A stretch of 64,000 nucleotides of DNA from Mycteria americana (lineage: Eukaryota > Chordata > Aves > Ciconiiformes > Ciconiidae). Positions 37,901-50,244 of the stretch are shown one piece after another (within the stretch, counting starts at the first letter, position 1; each line of letters starts with the position of its first letter). The stretch covers positions 56,097,501 through 56,161,500 of the forward strand of contig NC_134370.1 of the NCBI RefSeq assembly GCF_035582795.1, read 5' to 3'. Under the pieces are notes generated by a model. It searched no databases and had not been told where the DNA came from. It was given only the letters and a program-made list of their open reading frames with translations. The translations under genes and the position numbers were made by a program.

Positions 37901-40900
37901 TACTGTCTCCCTCTTAAATATTCTAAAAGCCTGTAGTTCACAACACGACTACACTGCACAAAAACATCACAGTTTTGCAACAAGAAGCTCAAAAAGGAAT
38001 TTTGTTTGTGCTTTAGAAGGATCTATTATTTCGGCAATGGTTTGAACAACTGCTGCTAACACATTTTATACCAGGTTTGCTTATTCTCAGGAAAGTATTG
38101 TGTGGGAAATGCACTATAGCACTGTGCAAATGGTTCGGCTTAATGAAGTGGACAAGCTGCAAGACTTATGCAGGTTGACATCACAACACTCACTGCTTGA
38201 GACAGTAACACATAGCTCTCAAAACCGCTGTGTAAAGGAAGTAAGTTTCTCAGTGATGCAAATCAGTGATGTAGAGATTAATTCATTTATCTAAGGCTTT
38301 CCAGTGACCAAGAGAAGAAGTCCTCAGCATTCTTGACTTGGCTGAGATTACTTACTAGCAAGGCAATAATGATAAAAACAACCATCTCTGTTTCATGAGC
38401 CAATCTGTTTCTGGATAGTGCAGACTTATTATGGGAAGGGAAGTGTATAACAACTCAGGTAAATGCAATCTGTAATTCTTCATACTAGTTGCTACTAGTA
38501 GCAGTTTAACTAAATAGATACAAACATGCTCAGCTGCAGAAATCTCAGCCACCCAGATGTGCTTAAATGATGTACTATAGGGCTAACCTAGCCCTAATGT
38601 TACCCCACTTTGAAATCCACCTTTTCAAAGGAAAGGATGAAAGTGAGGCAAAAAGCAATGCTGATCAGCATCTGAGAAGATGTCATATAGGGATATACAG
38701 ATATGAAAATGAAGTATCTACAGTATTGGGGACTTTTCTTTTTTGCCTCAAGTCTCATCTGCTCCATAGAGTTTGATGAAGGAGGAAAAAAAACCATGTG
38801 AACAATTTTTCAGGAAAATAAAAGAAAAAAAGCCCTAACTGAGCAGATTATTGTTGGGGGGAAAAAAAAAGATGAGTGACATTACTGTGCTATATCTAAT
38901 TTAGGAATCGAAAGAGAGAAAAGACTGTTCATCCCTTAGCTTCTTGGGTTCCATTTGCAGTTCGCAGCATGTGTGGGCTAGTCTTAAAATATATTGGTAG
39001 GTTGCTCAGGTGTCAAAATCTGGATTTTTTTAAAGAGCAAGCTTATTTCAGTAGTGGAAATGTTATTAACCTGCTAACATGTAAATAATATTTTTCTACC
39101 AGTTCTTAATTTGCTTGGCTTTCTTAGGTTCATAAATATTTCTGTTATTTTACCATCTTCTTAAATAAGAGTGAATTTTTACCCACAACAGAACATACTC
39201 ATAAATTTGTTGGCACACTTCATAAGATCTTTTATTTAAGGATTATTAAATAGATAATTAGAAGTTTGACTTTTTCTGAATGCTAACCAAGAGCAGAGAA
39301 TACTTTTGCTGAACAGCTGAAAAAATAAAATAAAAAATATTTGAACATCATTGTTTCAAAATGCTGCCTGTCTAAAACTGTAAAATTTTTTATACATACA
39401 AGCCTTGGAAAAGAGTTAAAGATCTGATGAATTTGGCTGCTTTCAACAGAATGTGTTAGATTGAGCTACTCCATGCTGTAATTTAATGTGTGCTAGTACG
39501 AACATAATCTTGTTAACTGCAAATTTGGCAGTGTTTCTACAGGAAACTACAGAGATGCAAATTACTTTTGCATGAGTTAAAGGGAACCTCTTTAGTCAGA
39601 ATTCCATTTATCTGCAATTTCACAGGTCTAATTGCTTATAGTTTCCTAATGGGACCACCTGGTTACTTCTGTTCAGAACATAGTTTTACATATTGTATGT
39701 ACATCTAGAGAAGATACAGGTATTTATCAGATCTGTTCCTTTAGTGGTTCTTTTTGTCTCTGATAGACATCATCCTTCCTCCACCCCCACTTGACTACCT
39801 AGGTACAGTGAATCCCATTCTGAGATGTTTGGCTGCCACTGCCCTAAATACTTGGGCCTCTGACTTAATAGATGTGAAGATGGACACTTCAGAACTATTC
39901 TGCTTAAGTCTGGGCCTCTGTCATCTCATCAAAGTCTTTAGGACCACGTATAGATTCATATAGGAATTCCTAAGCATTACATGTAAAGTTGGAACTGAAC
40001 TTACTGGAGCAGAAGTACGATTTACCTACAGTCAATATAATACTCTTGTACATAAACAACCTGCTTTTGCTTTCCACCTTTTTTTTGATCCTAATTGCTG
40101 TAACTCATTTCTGCCATGTTCTGCCATCTGGTGAAAAGCAACACAAGCATTAACTTTTTTCTTTCCCTTTTATCAGCTTCCAACTTGTCAGACATGAAAA
40201 AGTGATTTAGTGCAAACGGGGGCACTCCTTTTGGATGAAACAAACAGGAGCTAAACCAAAATTCTACATCATGATAATCCGTTCCCATGATTTTGGACTT
40301 AATTTTTTAAAAAAAGACAGCGGGTTGCATCCCACTTTACTACTCTTACTTTATTATGGCAGACTGATCTCACATATAATTTTGTAAGTACCCTTCCTGC
40401 TTGGCTACAGCAGAGGAGGAGAGTTAACAAAGAAACTCGTATTGTTCAGACTATTTTATTTTAACAGCAGGAGAGATGAGAGCCCAGTTTTTTCTCTATT
40501 TATAGAGCTCCCTGCCCTGCAAGATGCAGTAGGCCTACTCTGAACACAGGGACTGCTGCTTGATTGTGGTATTTTGACTGCATAGTTTGAAAGACATACT
40601 GCTCACAATGTGACACTGAGGAGATTAACAGCATTTAATTTTTCTTAGAATTAGTTTTGCTTCAGCTGAAATAGGTCTCATTATTCTGCTGAAAATTACC
40701 TGACTTGTTATGCCCCCCACAAGCAAAATATTAACCTATTTTCTCCCTGCAAGGAAACTGCTTACAGGTTTTATCGCTGGCTTTGTTTCTTATAAGTACC
40801 AGTTCAATAAGGCAAATTGGCCATTAACGTTTGTGCTCTTGGAATGGCTAGGGGAATAAGTATTCCAGTTTGAGGACAAACCTTTTAGGGGCACTTTGAT

Positions 40901-41278
40901 ATGGGTGACAAAAAATTGAACATGAATGTACTTTTCTTCAAGAAATTCCCCTAATGAGAAGCAAAAAAACCTTTGAATGTATTTTTTAGATCTCTTTTCT
41001 CAGACCATGAATCAGAGATGCGCTTAAGGTACCTAACAAAGGGATTTTAGAAAAATATGTCTGAATTCTCTCCAAGGCTTGCATGTTGCACCACATTTGT
41101 AGGAAATGTTGCTTTGATACTCTAACACCCTTAATAGTTCATCCTCATTAACATTAAAAGGGAAAGCAAAAAGGATGAGAAGTGATGAGAGATTTTGAAA
41201 GAAAACTGCTATGAAAAATCCCAATTAGTTTTTTACTATTTTTTAATTATATAAGCTATTGGGAGCAAAAGGAAAACT

Positions 41279-41327
41279 AATATTTTCTTGAGGAAAATGG
41301 AACATTTTGGAAACTCAAGAAAATATT
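41279..41327. repeat. Nested inverted repeat, 14-bp outer arms
   Basis: The outer arms aatattttcttgag (41279-41292) and ctcaagaaaatatt (41314-41327) are exact reverse complements. Inside the 21-base spacer is a second pair, aaaatg and catttt, around gaa. No known family. Confidence 0.85.
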
Positions 41328-42484
41328 CTGATTTGAAAATAATTTGATAGATAGCGACATAAAGTGCTATTCAGCTTTCCTCTGCCCTTGTCTTCATCAG
41401 GATTTATAGACACTTAGCTGTTTTTATGATTCATGACATTCAACATGTAGGATTGGATCCAAGACCTTAATACAAAAGTACTTTGCACAGAACATAAGAG
41501 CATGGAAGACAAGATTATTTGTAATATTCAGAGAGTGAAAGGGGGTTAACAGTAACCACAAAAAACATAGCCATGCCTGGATGATAAATATATATTTTTA
41601 AAGTTTGATATGAAATTTTCAATGATGACAAGGCTGCAGAAGTTTATGTCATGTTTTCTGGAGCAGGAAGTATTTTTGCCACGGCAGCTTCAAGAAGCTA
41701 TTACTAGCTCAACAAAACCTCCTCACCACAGAGTTAATCTATAGGTTCCTTTGGAAGGTGCTATTTATTGCATGACACAGGGGACTGTCTTACCTCTGCA
41801 GTGTCCCACTGTGGATGTGGAAATATGAAATAATGTATTTTCCAATTCTCTTTATAGTGCGGTCACATTAGATCAAAGTTTTGTGAAACTATCAAACTAC
41901 AGTCTCAACCATAAAAAGCTGATGTATATGTAACTTCTTTTTTAAAGCCAGCTGCTGATAATAAGGATAGTATATTCATGATCCAAACACTGTTTTTTAA
42001 CAAGACGACAGGATTCTATAGCTTGAAAAGATGTTAATTTCTTCATTAGCTTTCAAAACAGTCAAAGACTACGATCAGCAAAGTACTGAAGCACCTATTT
42101 ATGTCCTTTTACTGTTGACAGGACTTCAGGCACTTTTAAGTTCTCTGAAATATAAATGAAGATAAAGCTAAGCATGTTCTGGACTGTTGAGTGTCAGCTC
42201 TTGGTGAAATGGTGCTAAATCTTGAATACAAGCAGGCCCTCAGATACTGAAAAGTGCACTTAAAAATGTTTTATAGATTTTTTTTTTTTTAATTCTGAAA
42301 GACTTTGCACTATCTGCCTAGTAAAACTTTTCGAGTGTCAACTGAATGCCCAAGCATAGCTCTTTTTGATTTTAGATCATAGGGAATTACACAAATGCAT
42401 CAATGGAAATTAGTAGGAAATGTGACTGTTCTTAGCCTTAGAAAATATGGTCAGGAATAATAAAAGATGCTTACTATCACAAAC

Positions 42485-42514
42485 CTCATAAGAGAATCTC
42501 TCTCCTTCTTTCTT
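42485..42514 (-). other. UNC13C: Candidate 30-nt in-frame microexon of UNC13C
   Basis: On the minus strand a cag acceptor-like site is followed by 30 bases encoding KKEGERFSYE and then gtttgt. The flanking exons (42915-42992 and 34901-34989) both meet this junction at phase 0, so inclusion would add exactly ten charged residues between GGKE and LDSEAS. The pyrimidine tract and donor are weak, which could suit a regulated exon or mean that it is chance. Confidence 0.3.
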
Positions 42515-42914
42515 CTGCTCAGTGGATTGCAAGTCAAAGGCATTAGACAAAGACATGACACATTACAGACAAAGCACAAAGCACATATTATACAAAATTT
42601 TCAGATACAGGCAAGACGTACCAATACATAAAAAAGCAAAGTATAGTCCAATACAAACATTAAAATAAAGCTGGCACTTACAACACAAAACACCCAGTGC
42701 TGGTTGAACTTTACAGATCATTAGCATGTTTCTGTGAAATAGCGTTAGGTCTTTCTAGTATTGTCAGGGCATTAAATAGTTCTTGTAGACTTTTTTTTTT
42801 AAAAACATTTTTACTTTCTTTGCAAGCAGAAGTGAAGGCTGTGACTAGGTTGAAAACGTGATGCTAATGATCTCTAAGGAATTTTGAAGGAACCAGGAAA
42901 CAAATATGACTCAC

Positions 42915-42992
42915 CTCCTTTCCTCCCATGGACTCAAACATTTTCTCAAGCTGGACTCTTAATTGTTGAATGTTATTCATCAAGATACAGGG
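42915..42992 (-). CDS. UNC13C: UNC13C exon, MUN domain between MHD1 and MHD2
   Basis: A 78-bp, 26-codon, phase 0-0 exon with acceptor ctctttgtag and donor gtgagtc. The translation is [20 protein letters not shown] followed by SMGGKE, matching [26 protein letters not shown] of the family almost exactly. This is a long amphipathic helix of the MUN rod. Confidence 0.97.
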
Positions 42993-44644
42993 CTACAAAG
43001 AGAGCACCAAACGTGAGAATGTGCATGTTATGTTCCTTTTATGTATGAATATCTGTGTTCACAGCCTCTGGGCTGAAGACCAGTTCTTCGGCAGCCCTAC
43101 ACTCGTGCAATTGTATTTTTTCGAGAGGGATCTCAGGTTCCCGGCCACTGCTGCCTCCTCTTCCTTCTTTAATTCACACTCCTCTTTGCCCAGTCAACAA
43201 ACCCACTCAGCCAGTGACTGCCCATTATGCCCTCAAGACAGTCTTGCCCCACAGGAAACTAAATACCTTTTCCCAACTAGCTGGGCAGTTTTCAGATCCC
43301 AGTATTTCACGTCCTGAACCTCATATCTGATGTAGTTGCAAGTCATACTTAATACAATTACATCTGGTGAATTAATGCAAGTAGTACATTATCGTCTCTT
43401 TGAGAGTAGACACAATAATAATCAAAGTACTTTGGGAGTGAAAATAGACTGGAGGAAAGTGAATGCCAGATTGCTTTCTAGACCCAGTTTTTGCAGGGAA
43501 CTGTGACAGCACTGTAACCCAGATAATGGCTGATGCTTAAGTATTTGAATAAATCAACAGGCAGTTCTGTTAATAACAGAATAATATTTCAGATATGTAC
43601 ATTTGGTATTGCTTGAAAAGTTGGTGAGTTAGGCAATAGAATTTTGTAAACATATTATGTTAGTCTAAAAATATTGCTGTTTAAGCTCATTTCTTTAAGG
43701 CAGAACACAGAGCCACAGTGTAAAAGACAGCAATTGCTGGACAAATGTAAGGTAAAAAGAAAAACATGGATAAAATTAAGCAGCTTACTACAAAATTATG
43801 GAAGAAAGGATCTATTGCTAGAATTTTGTGTACTCAGACAACATTATATGCTAGTTTGGTGTGGTGCAGGGGAAGCAATAAGACAATACTCGCTAAGAGT
43901 TCTGGTTGGCCAAGGTCAGTGCGTTCTAGGGCATGACTAGATTAATTTAGACACTGAAGTAATGCATTTCAATAAAACACATATACTTTTTCTCAGACAA
44001 CAAGAAGGTGATGGAATGATTACAGTGATTGATACTTGTTTGTACCTTTCTAGTTAATAGCATGTTCCAATGTAGTGCTGAAACATGCTGGGATTAGATT
44101 TTGGTATTCAAAAGATCAATAACATAATTTAGCTTTAATGAGTTCTACATTACTCTCAAAGGAATTTGGTGTCAGAGTCCTTCTCAACTGAAGCAAAAAA
44201 AAAAAGAACTTTGATCTAACTTCTTAATACTTACATTACTGCTTCCCAGTAAAGCATGCTATTTGGCCTCCTGCAAAAGACAGCTGGTTTTGTATAATGG
44301 TTGAAATATCACCTCTCTTCCTGTCTCTTGAAAAATCCACAAACCCCACTTCTTCTGTTTGTTTATCTACCTTCTATTAATTTATGATCGCTAAGACTGA
44401 GTCCTCCTCTCCTGTTCTATGTCCTCTCTTCTGACATATTCATTTTTCTGGAAATTATCTGCAATATCACAAATCAGTGATTATGCTTTCTGATGGGGGA
44501 ATAAGTAGGTGAATACCACGTCTTGGTTCTTTTGTTCAAAACAAGTGCAAATGCCTTTGGCAGTATACTGAAGCTATGAGGTAAATACTTTATACTGAGG
44601 CAGTTTTCAAAGTTTCCTTTGAGGCTAGTGAAGGTTGCTCTTTT

Positions 44645-44704
44645 GCCTACCTTGGCTCAATGGAAAATGGAGCTCTCCTAAGCCTACCTTGGCTCAATGG
44701 AAAA
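44645..44704. repeat. Direct duplication, 23-bp units 37 bp apart
   Basis: The 23-base block that begins gcctaccttggctcaatgg occurs at 44645-44667 and again at 44682-44704. The two copies are identical, and the intervening sequence differs from the block. This looks like a recent local tandem duplication. Confidence 0.9.
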
Positions 44705-45794
44705 ATTTCTATTGCTGTCAGTAAATAACAGAACCAGAGCTTAAAAACATTCTCATCTTACTATTTCATTATCATCTTGTCCTTCAGAATACTCTGCAGC
44801 AATTTACAGGAATCAGACAGCCAGATGCAACAACACATAAAAGTGAGTGGCAAGTACAATACGTGAAACCAGGTTTGTTTGTAAACTCTGTCAGAAGGTG
44901 GAAGATAAGAGGATGTTTCTACATTAGACACATGTCTTTATGAAAAGCACCTTTGGTATGTTTTTATTTGAACAGTTTATGTGCACATTTTATAGTGTTT
45001 AATAAAAGTAGTAGAATATTTGACTTGAAAAAGAATGCCTAAATCTAACTTTAATCATAAAAAGTATTTGTTTTAATCTCTTCTATCAACTCTAATGCAG
45101 GAGATGGACTTTTAATATAACTGAGATCATCAGATCAAATGGTCTTTTATTAAGCTAAAAGTATATATTTCAAAAAGGTAGCTTTTGTTAGAAGTAAGTT
45201 ATGTCCCCCAAAGGCATTTGATATAATACTTTATATCATAATGAGATTAATTCCATCTAAAGCTTTAGCAAAGATTGGCATACCAGGGTAACTTTAGAAA
45301 TCAATCACTCCAACAATTAAAAAAATCCCATTGGACAGGCCAAAGGACTACACAAATAGTTTGACTCGATGACTCAACACTATATATTAAAACTTATTTC
45401 TTCTAGAAAGCAATAAGCTTTATTTAATATTAGGATTAAATTGAAAGAAATGGGAAAACATAGCTACAAAATTTATTTCTTTTTTACATTAAATTTTGAG
45501 AACAGTTATGGCTCATATTGGGTCAAATACAGAGACAGATTATTTTAGATGAAGCTTGGTTTGGACTGATTAACATTAAAGTAGAAGACGTGTAATGCAT
45601 TCACTCCTCCATACTGGGGGGAGAGAGTGTTGTGTTCTTTTCAGCTCTATATTTGCCCTGGAGGAGAGAGAGGTAAGGAATATGTAGAAGGTATATCTGT
45701 AAAGTTAAAAATGCATGAAGATTTACATCCTGCTGGATGCGGAAAAAACCTGGCAAAATGGTGTGCTGGTTTAGCATATATCAACTGGTGTCCA

Positions 45795-46077
45795 GTCACA
45801 GGACGTGTGGGAATGGTTCAAAGCTGTGTCAGGGGAGGTTCAGGCTTGACATTAGGAAGCACTTCTTTATCAGGAGAGTGGTCAAACAGTGGAACGGGCT
45901 TCCTAGAGAGGTGGTCGATGGCCCAAGCCTGTCAGTGTTTGAGGCATTTGGACAATGCCCTTAACAACGTGCTTTACCTTGTGGTCAGTCCTGAATTGGT
46001 CAGCCAGTTGGACTAGTTGATGGCTGTAGGTCCCTTCCAACTGAAATAGTCTATTCTATTCTGTTGTATTCTATAAC
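45795..46077 (+). mobile_element. CR1 LINE 3' end with ORF2 C-terminal remnant
   Basis: This 5'-truncated CR1 retrotransposon copy lies in plus orientation, antisense to UNC13C. One plus frame still reads through the C-terminal tail of the CR1 ORF2 reverse-transcriptase polyprotein: [20 protein letters not shown] followed by VFEAF, which matches the WNxLPREVVDAPSLxVF consensus. The block gtcccttccaactg then leads into the terminal ATTCT-type repeats (tattctattctgttgtattct). Frame breaks toward the end show decay. The 5' boundary is approximate and may reach back to about 45700. Confidence 0.92.
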
Positions 46078-47311
46078 TGGCACGTTTCCTAGTGTTTCTA
46101 CAGCTATAAGACTTATTCTCCTTACACAATGATTGCCAAACTTGGCCTGGTGCTTTTACTCTTTTCAGATGCTGAAAAGATTTAGTACTACCATAAGAAA
46201 GATGTGTGGATACTTACTAAAGTAAGTCTTTTCAATGTGTTTACTGAAAGGGGCTTCAATGTTGAAAATATCTGAAGTGGGAAGTTAAATCTGAGACATG
46301 ACACGTCTATGTAAATAAAAGTCACTCCTCTGTAAAAACTTGTATATAAAACTTCTACTTAGTTATAAAGTTTTGAGTTTGGTATTTTTATTTATTAATT
46401 CTATTTTAGACAAAATTGTGTAAAAGGAACAGAATGGTATAAGTCTCTCCTAGCAAATATATCTGCGGCCTGAAAAATTAATGTTTAGTCTTTTGTAATG
46501 TTGCTTATAAGAAGAACCATCCATAATTGATATTTAGCTGCAACAGATGTCTTTCTGAATTCTGTTATTGTGTGTATGTTGGTGACCTCTAGATTACGAC
46601 ACTGTCTCACGCTACAGAGAGCAGTGGCAAGAATGAGCGCGTCCTCAAGCCATGCACAGGGATGTGACCGACATAGCTGAGATCTGTGTATGAGCTACAT
46701 AAGGGCTGTACTTTTAAAGGTGAATAGGATGAGGATGGTGCTGCAGTTATTTATCTAATTGTAGGTGGATACATCTGTACAACATACTACTAAACATAGG
46801 AGACATAGTGCTAAATGTTGCCTGCCTAAGGAGTACTGGCTTGGATTGAATATCAATGATACTGAAAAGTGTTTACAAGAACAATTTTCCTTGGTCATGT
46901 TAAGCTATTGATAATGTCTTGATTTGCTTAACCACATCTTTAGTGTCCACATCTCATTTGTTTCTGAGTCCATGGCAATCTGGTCCTTCATTAGGGAGTC
47001 CCTTGTAAGCAGTGAGGCAACAAAGCAGCACATGATTTCCTTCTCACTGCTCATGGATAAAGCACAGAGAGTGAGTGGTAGTAGCAGAATTCCACCTAGG
47101 TAGTAACTAATTCCACCTATTCCAGCTTTTACACAGCAATCTAAGCAGCTATGAAAACATGCTGACCTTATTAAAAAATAAAGCAAACCAAAAATATCTT
47201 CCCCTGTTCATGCTTTTTCTCATACAGAAAAATGATTACGTTTTCAAAAAGTACAGTAAGTCATTTAAAGGTAATTTCTGAGGCAGAAACAAAACACAGC
47301 TTTTTACTCAC

Positions 47312-47389
47312 CACATTTTCTTTATCACAATATGAGCTGAAGTAATTTGAAATAATTACGGCATACTGAAGAAGCACTTTGTTGATAGT
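47312..47389 (-). CDS. UNC13C: UNC13C exon, MUN domain
   Basis: A 78-bp, 26-codon, phase 0-0 exon with acceptor cctctcctag and donor gtgagt. The translation is [20 protein letters not shown] followed by CDKENV, matching [28 protein letters not shown]. It is two residues shorter than the UNC13A pattern at DKE(KE)NV. Confidence 0.96.
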
Positions 47390-47436
47390 CTAGGAGAGGA
47401 GAAGAATCTTTTAAATGGTAAATTTCATAATGTAAA

Positions 47437-47473
<37 letters not shown>
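47437..47473. repeat. (ATT)n microsatellite
   Basis: About twelve uninterrupted ATT units, 40-70 bp from the acceptor-side edge of the exon at 47312-47389. It lies upstream of that exon's pyrimidine tract on the minus strand, where it reads (AAT)n. Confidence 0.95.
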
Positions 47474-47474
<1 letters not shown>

Positions 47475-48218
47475 AAATAATAAACAAAACAGAAGTTTAT
47501 ATAAAGTGTAGATTTTACAGGTGCTTACACATTTAGTATATAGTATTTTCTTAGATATAACATAAACAATCCTGTGAGCACATTTTCAAATCCCTGCACA
47601 ACAGATGGTGGGTTGTTCTTAATGGAATGTAATCTTCAATAGCAGAGATACTTTAATTTTAGTCATACTGTTTTCGAGAAGCATTGAGAGCTCTATGCCT
47701 TGCAATGTACTACATACTTAATGGAACAGTAGCAAGCCCAAAAAATCCTCTGGAGTTGCAATGCATAGATTAAAAATATAATGGAAAATTAAGACCAAGG
47801 GAGCACTGTTCAAAGCCTGCTAATATGAGTTTACCTTACAATAATCATGTAAATAGGAGCTTTGTTTGCAAATGGAAAACTGTTGCAACTGAAGAACAGG
47901 AATAAATGTAAATACAAGCTTTTTTAAAGCCACCAGGACTATTATGGAAATCTAAAGCTTGTGAGGAAATGTTACAATCCAAATAGAAAGCTGGCATAAC
48001 AAAGTTGAGTTTATCAAAAAGCAGGTGAATAAGAACTACCACCTCGGAGCTTCAACCAACAATACTTTATCGCCATACCTTGAATTTTTCTTTCCCTTGC
48101 TCTGACTAATTAGATAATTGCATTTCACTGAATTGCTCCATTAACGGAATTGTAATCAGTGCTTAGCAAGAATAATAACTGATTGTATAACATATATAAA
48201 TATGAAATCTCGGAGAGG

Positions 48219-48253
48219 ATAGCACTTCTCAAACTGGTTTTGAGAAGTGCTAT
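48219..48253. repeat. Perfect hairpin, 15-bp arms and 5-base loop
   Basis: The arms atagcacttctcaaa (48219-48233) and tttgagaagtgctat (48239-48253) pair without mismatch around ctggt. At 35 nt it is too short for a typical pre-miRNA. No transposon ends recognised. Confidence 0.92.
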
Positions 48254-48443
48254 TTGCGATAGTGCGATTTTGACAAAGTAGATGAAAAATATTCTTAAGC
48301 CACAGACAGCATGTCTTCCTAAGGATCCCAGTCAGAAATAGAAGAGATTAATTCTAAACAACATTGGAATTAGCTTTTAAGTACATGGCAACACAATGTC
48401 ACTCTCTCTGAAGCTTAGTTGAGATGCATTGATTTTAATTTAC

Positions 48444-48587
48444 CTTTGCAAATCTTCTCATTAAATGAGATAGTGCTTCTGGATTAGGACACTCCAGTTT
48501 CCTAATAATCTCAAAGCTTTGATTGAGCTGTGTGAAGACATCAACCACAGAACAAGAGAAGAGGGCATGATCTGATGTTTGCTGAAA
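48444..48587 (-). CDS. UNC13C: UNC13C exon, end of MHD1 and MUN core
   Basis: A 144-bp, 48-codon, phase 0-0 exon with acceptor tttctctctag and donor gtaaat. The translation starts [20 protein letters not shown], continues [20 protein letters not shown] and ends [35 protein letters not shown] is a hallmark of UNC13 proteins in the MUN domain, which opens syntaxin-1 for SNARE assembly at the active zone. Confidence 0.98.
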
Positions 48588-50117
<1,530 letters not shown>

Positions 50118-50244
50118 AGAGAGTATTCAGGCACTGCATCCTTGAAAGCAGACAGTTCTCGCACATATTCATTATAAAACCATTTCACTTTGAAGTGCAA
50201 ATTCATATAATCTGTGCTTTTGCATAACCGCTGCTTTTCATGTT
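50118..50244 (-). CDS. UNC13C: UNC13C exon, MHD1 (most 5' coding exon in the window)
   Basis: A 127-bp exon with acceptor attctattacag and donor gtaagta. It begins with the last two bases of a Glu codon. The translation is [20 protein letters not shown] followed by [20 protein letters not shown] and S. It matches the UNC13A block H(D/E)[25 protein letters not shown]. In rat Munc13-1 this corresponds to roughly residue 1170, so the window holds about the last 570 residues of the protein. The preceding exon (expected to end ...MKYAMEE or similar) was not found up to 64000. Confidence 0.97.

Larger units (their letters stand above)
34990..42914 (-). other. UNC13C: UNC13C 7.9-kb intron
   Basis: AT-rich. 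It contains the nested inverted repeat at 41279-41327 and the microexon candidate at 42485-42514. Apart from short homopolymer runs I recognise no mobile element or gene. The open frames here are under 90 codons and look random. Confidence 0.85.
42993..47311 (-). other. UNC13C: UNC13C 4.3-kb intron
   Basis: Contains a CR1 3' end (about 45795-46077, plus orientation) and a short direct duplication at 44645-44704. A plus-strand open frame at 42970-43317 overlaps the exon in the antisense direction and is a shadow. Nothing else recognised. Confidence 0.88.
47390..48443 (-). other. UNC13C: UNC13C 1.05-kb intron
   Basis: Holds the (ATT)n microsatellite at 47437-47473 and the hairpin at 48219-48253. 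Otherwise AT-rich with no recognisable features. Confidence 0.9.
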
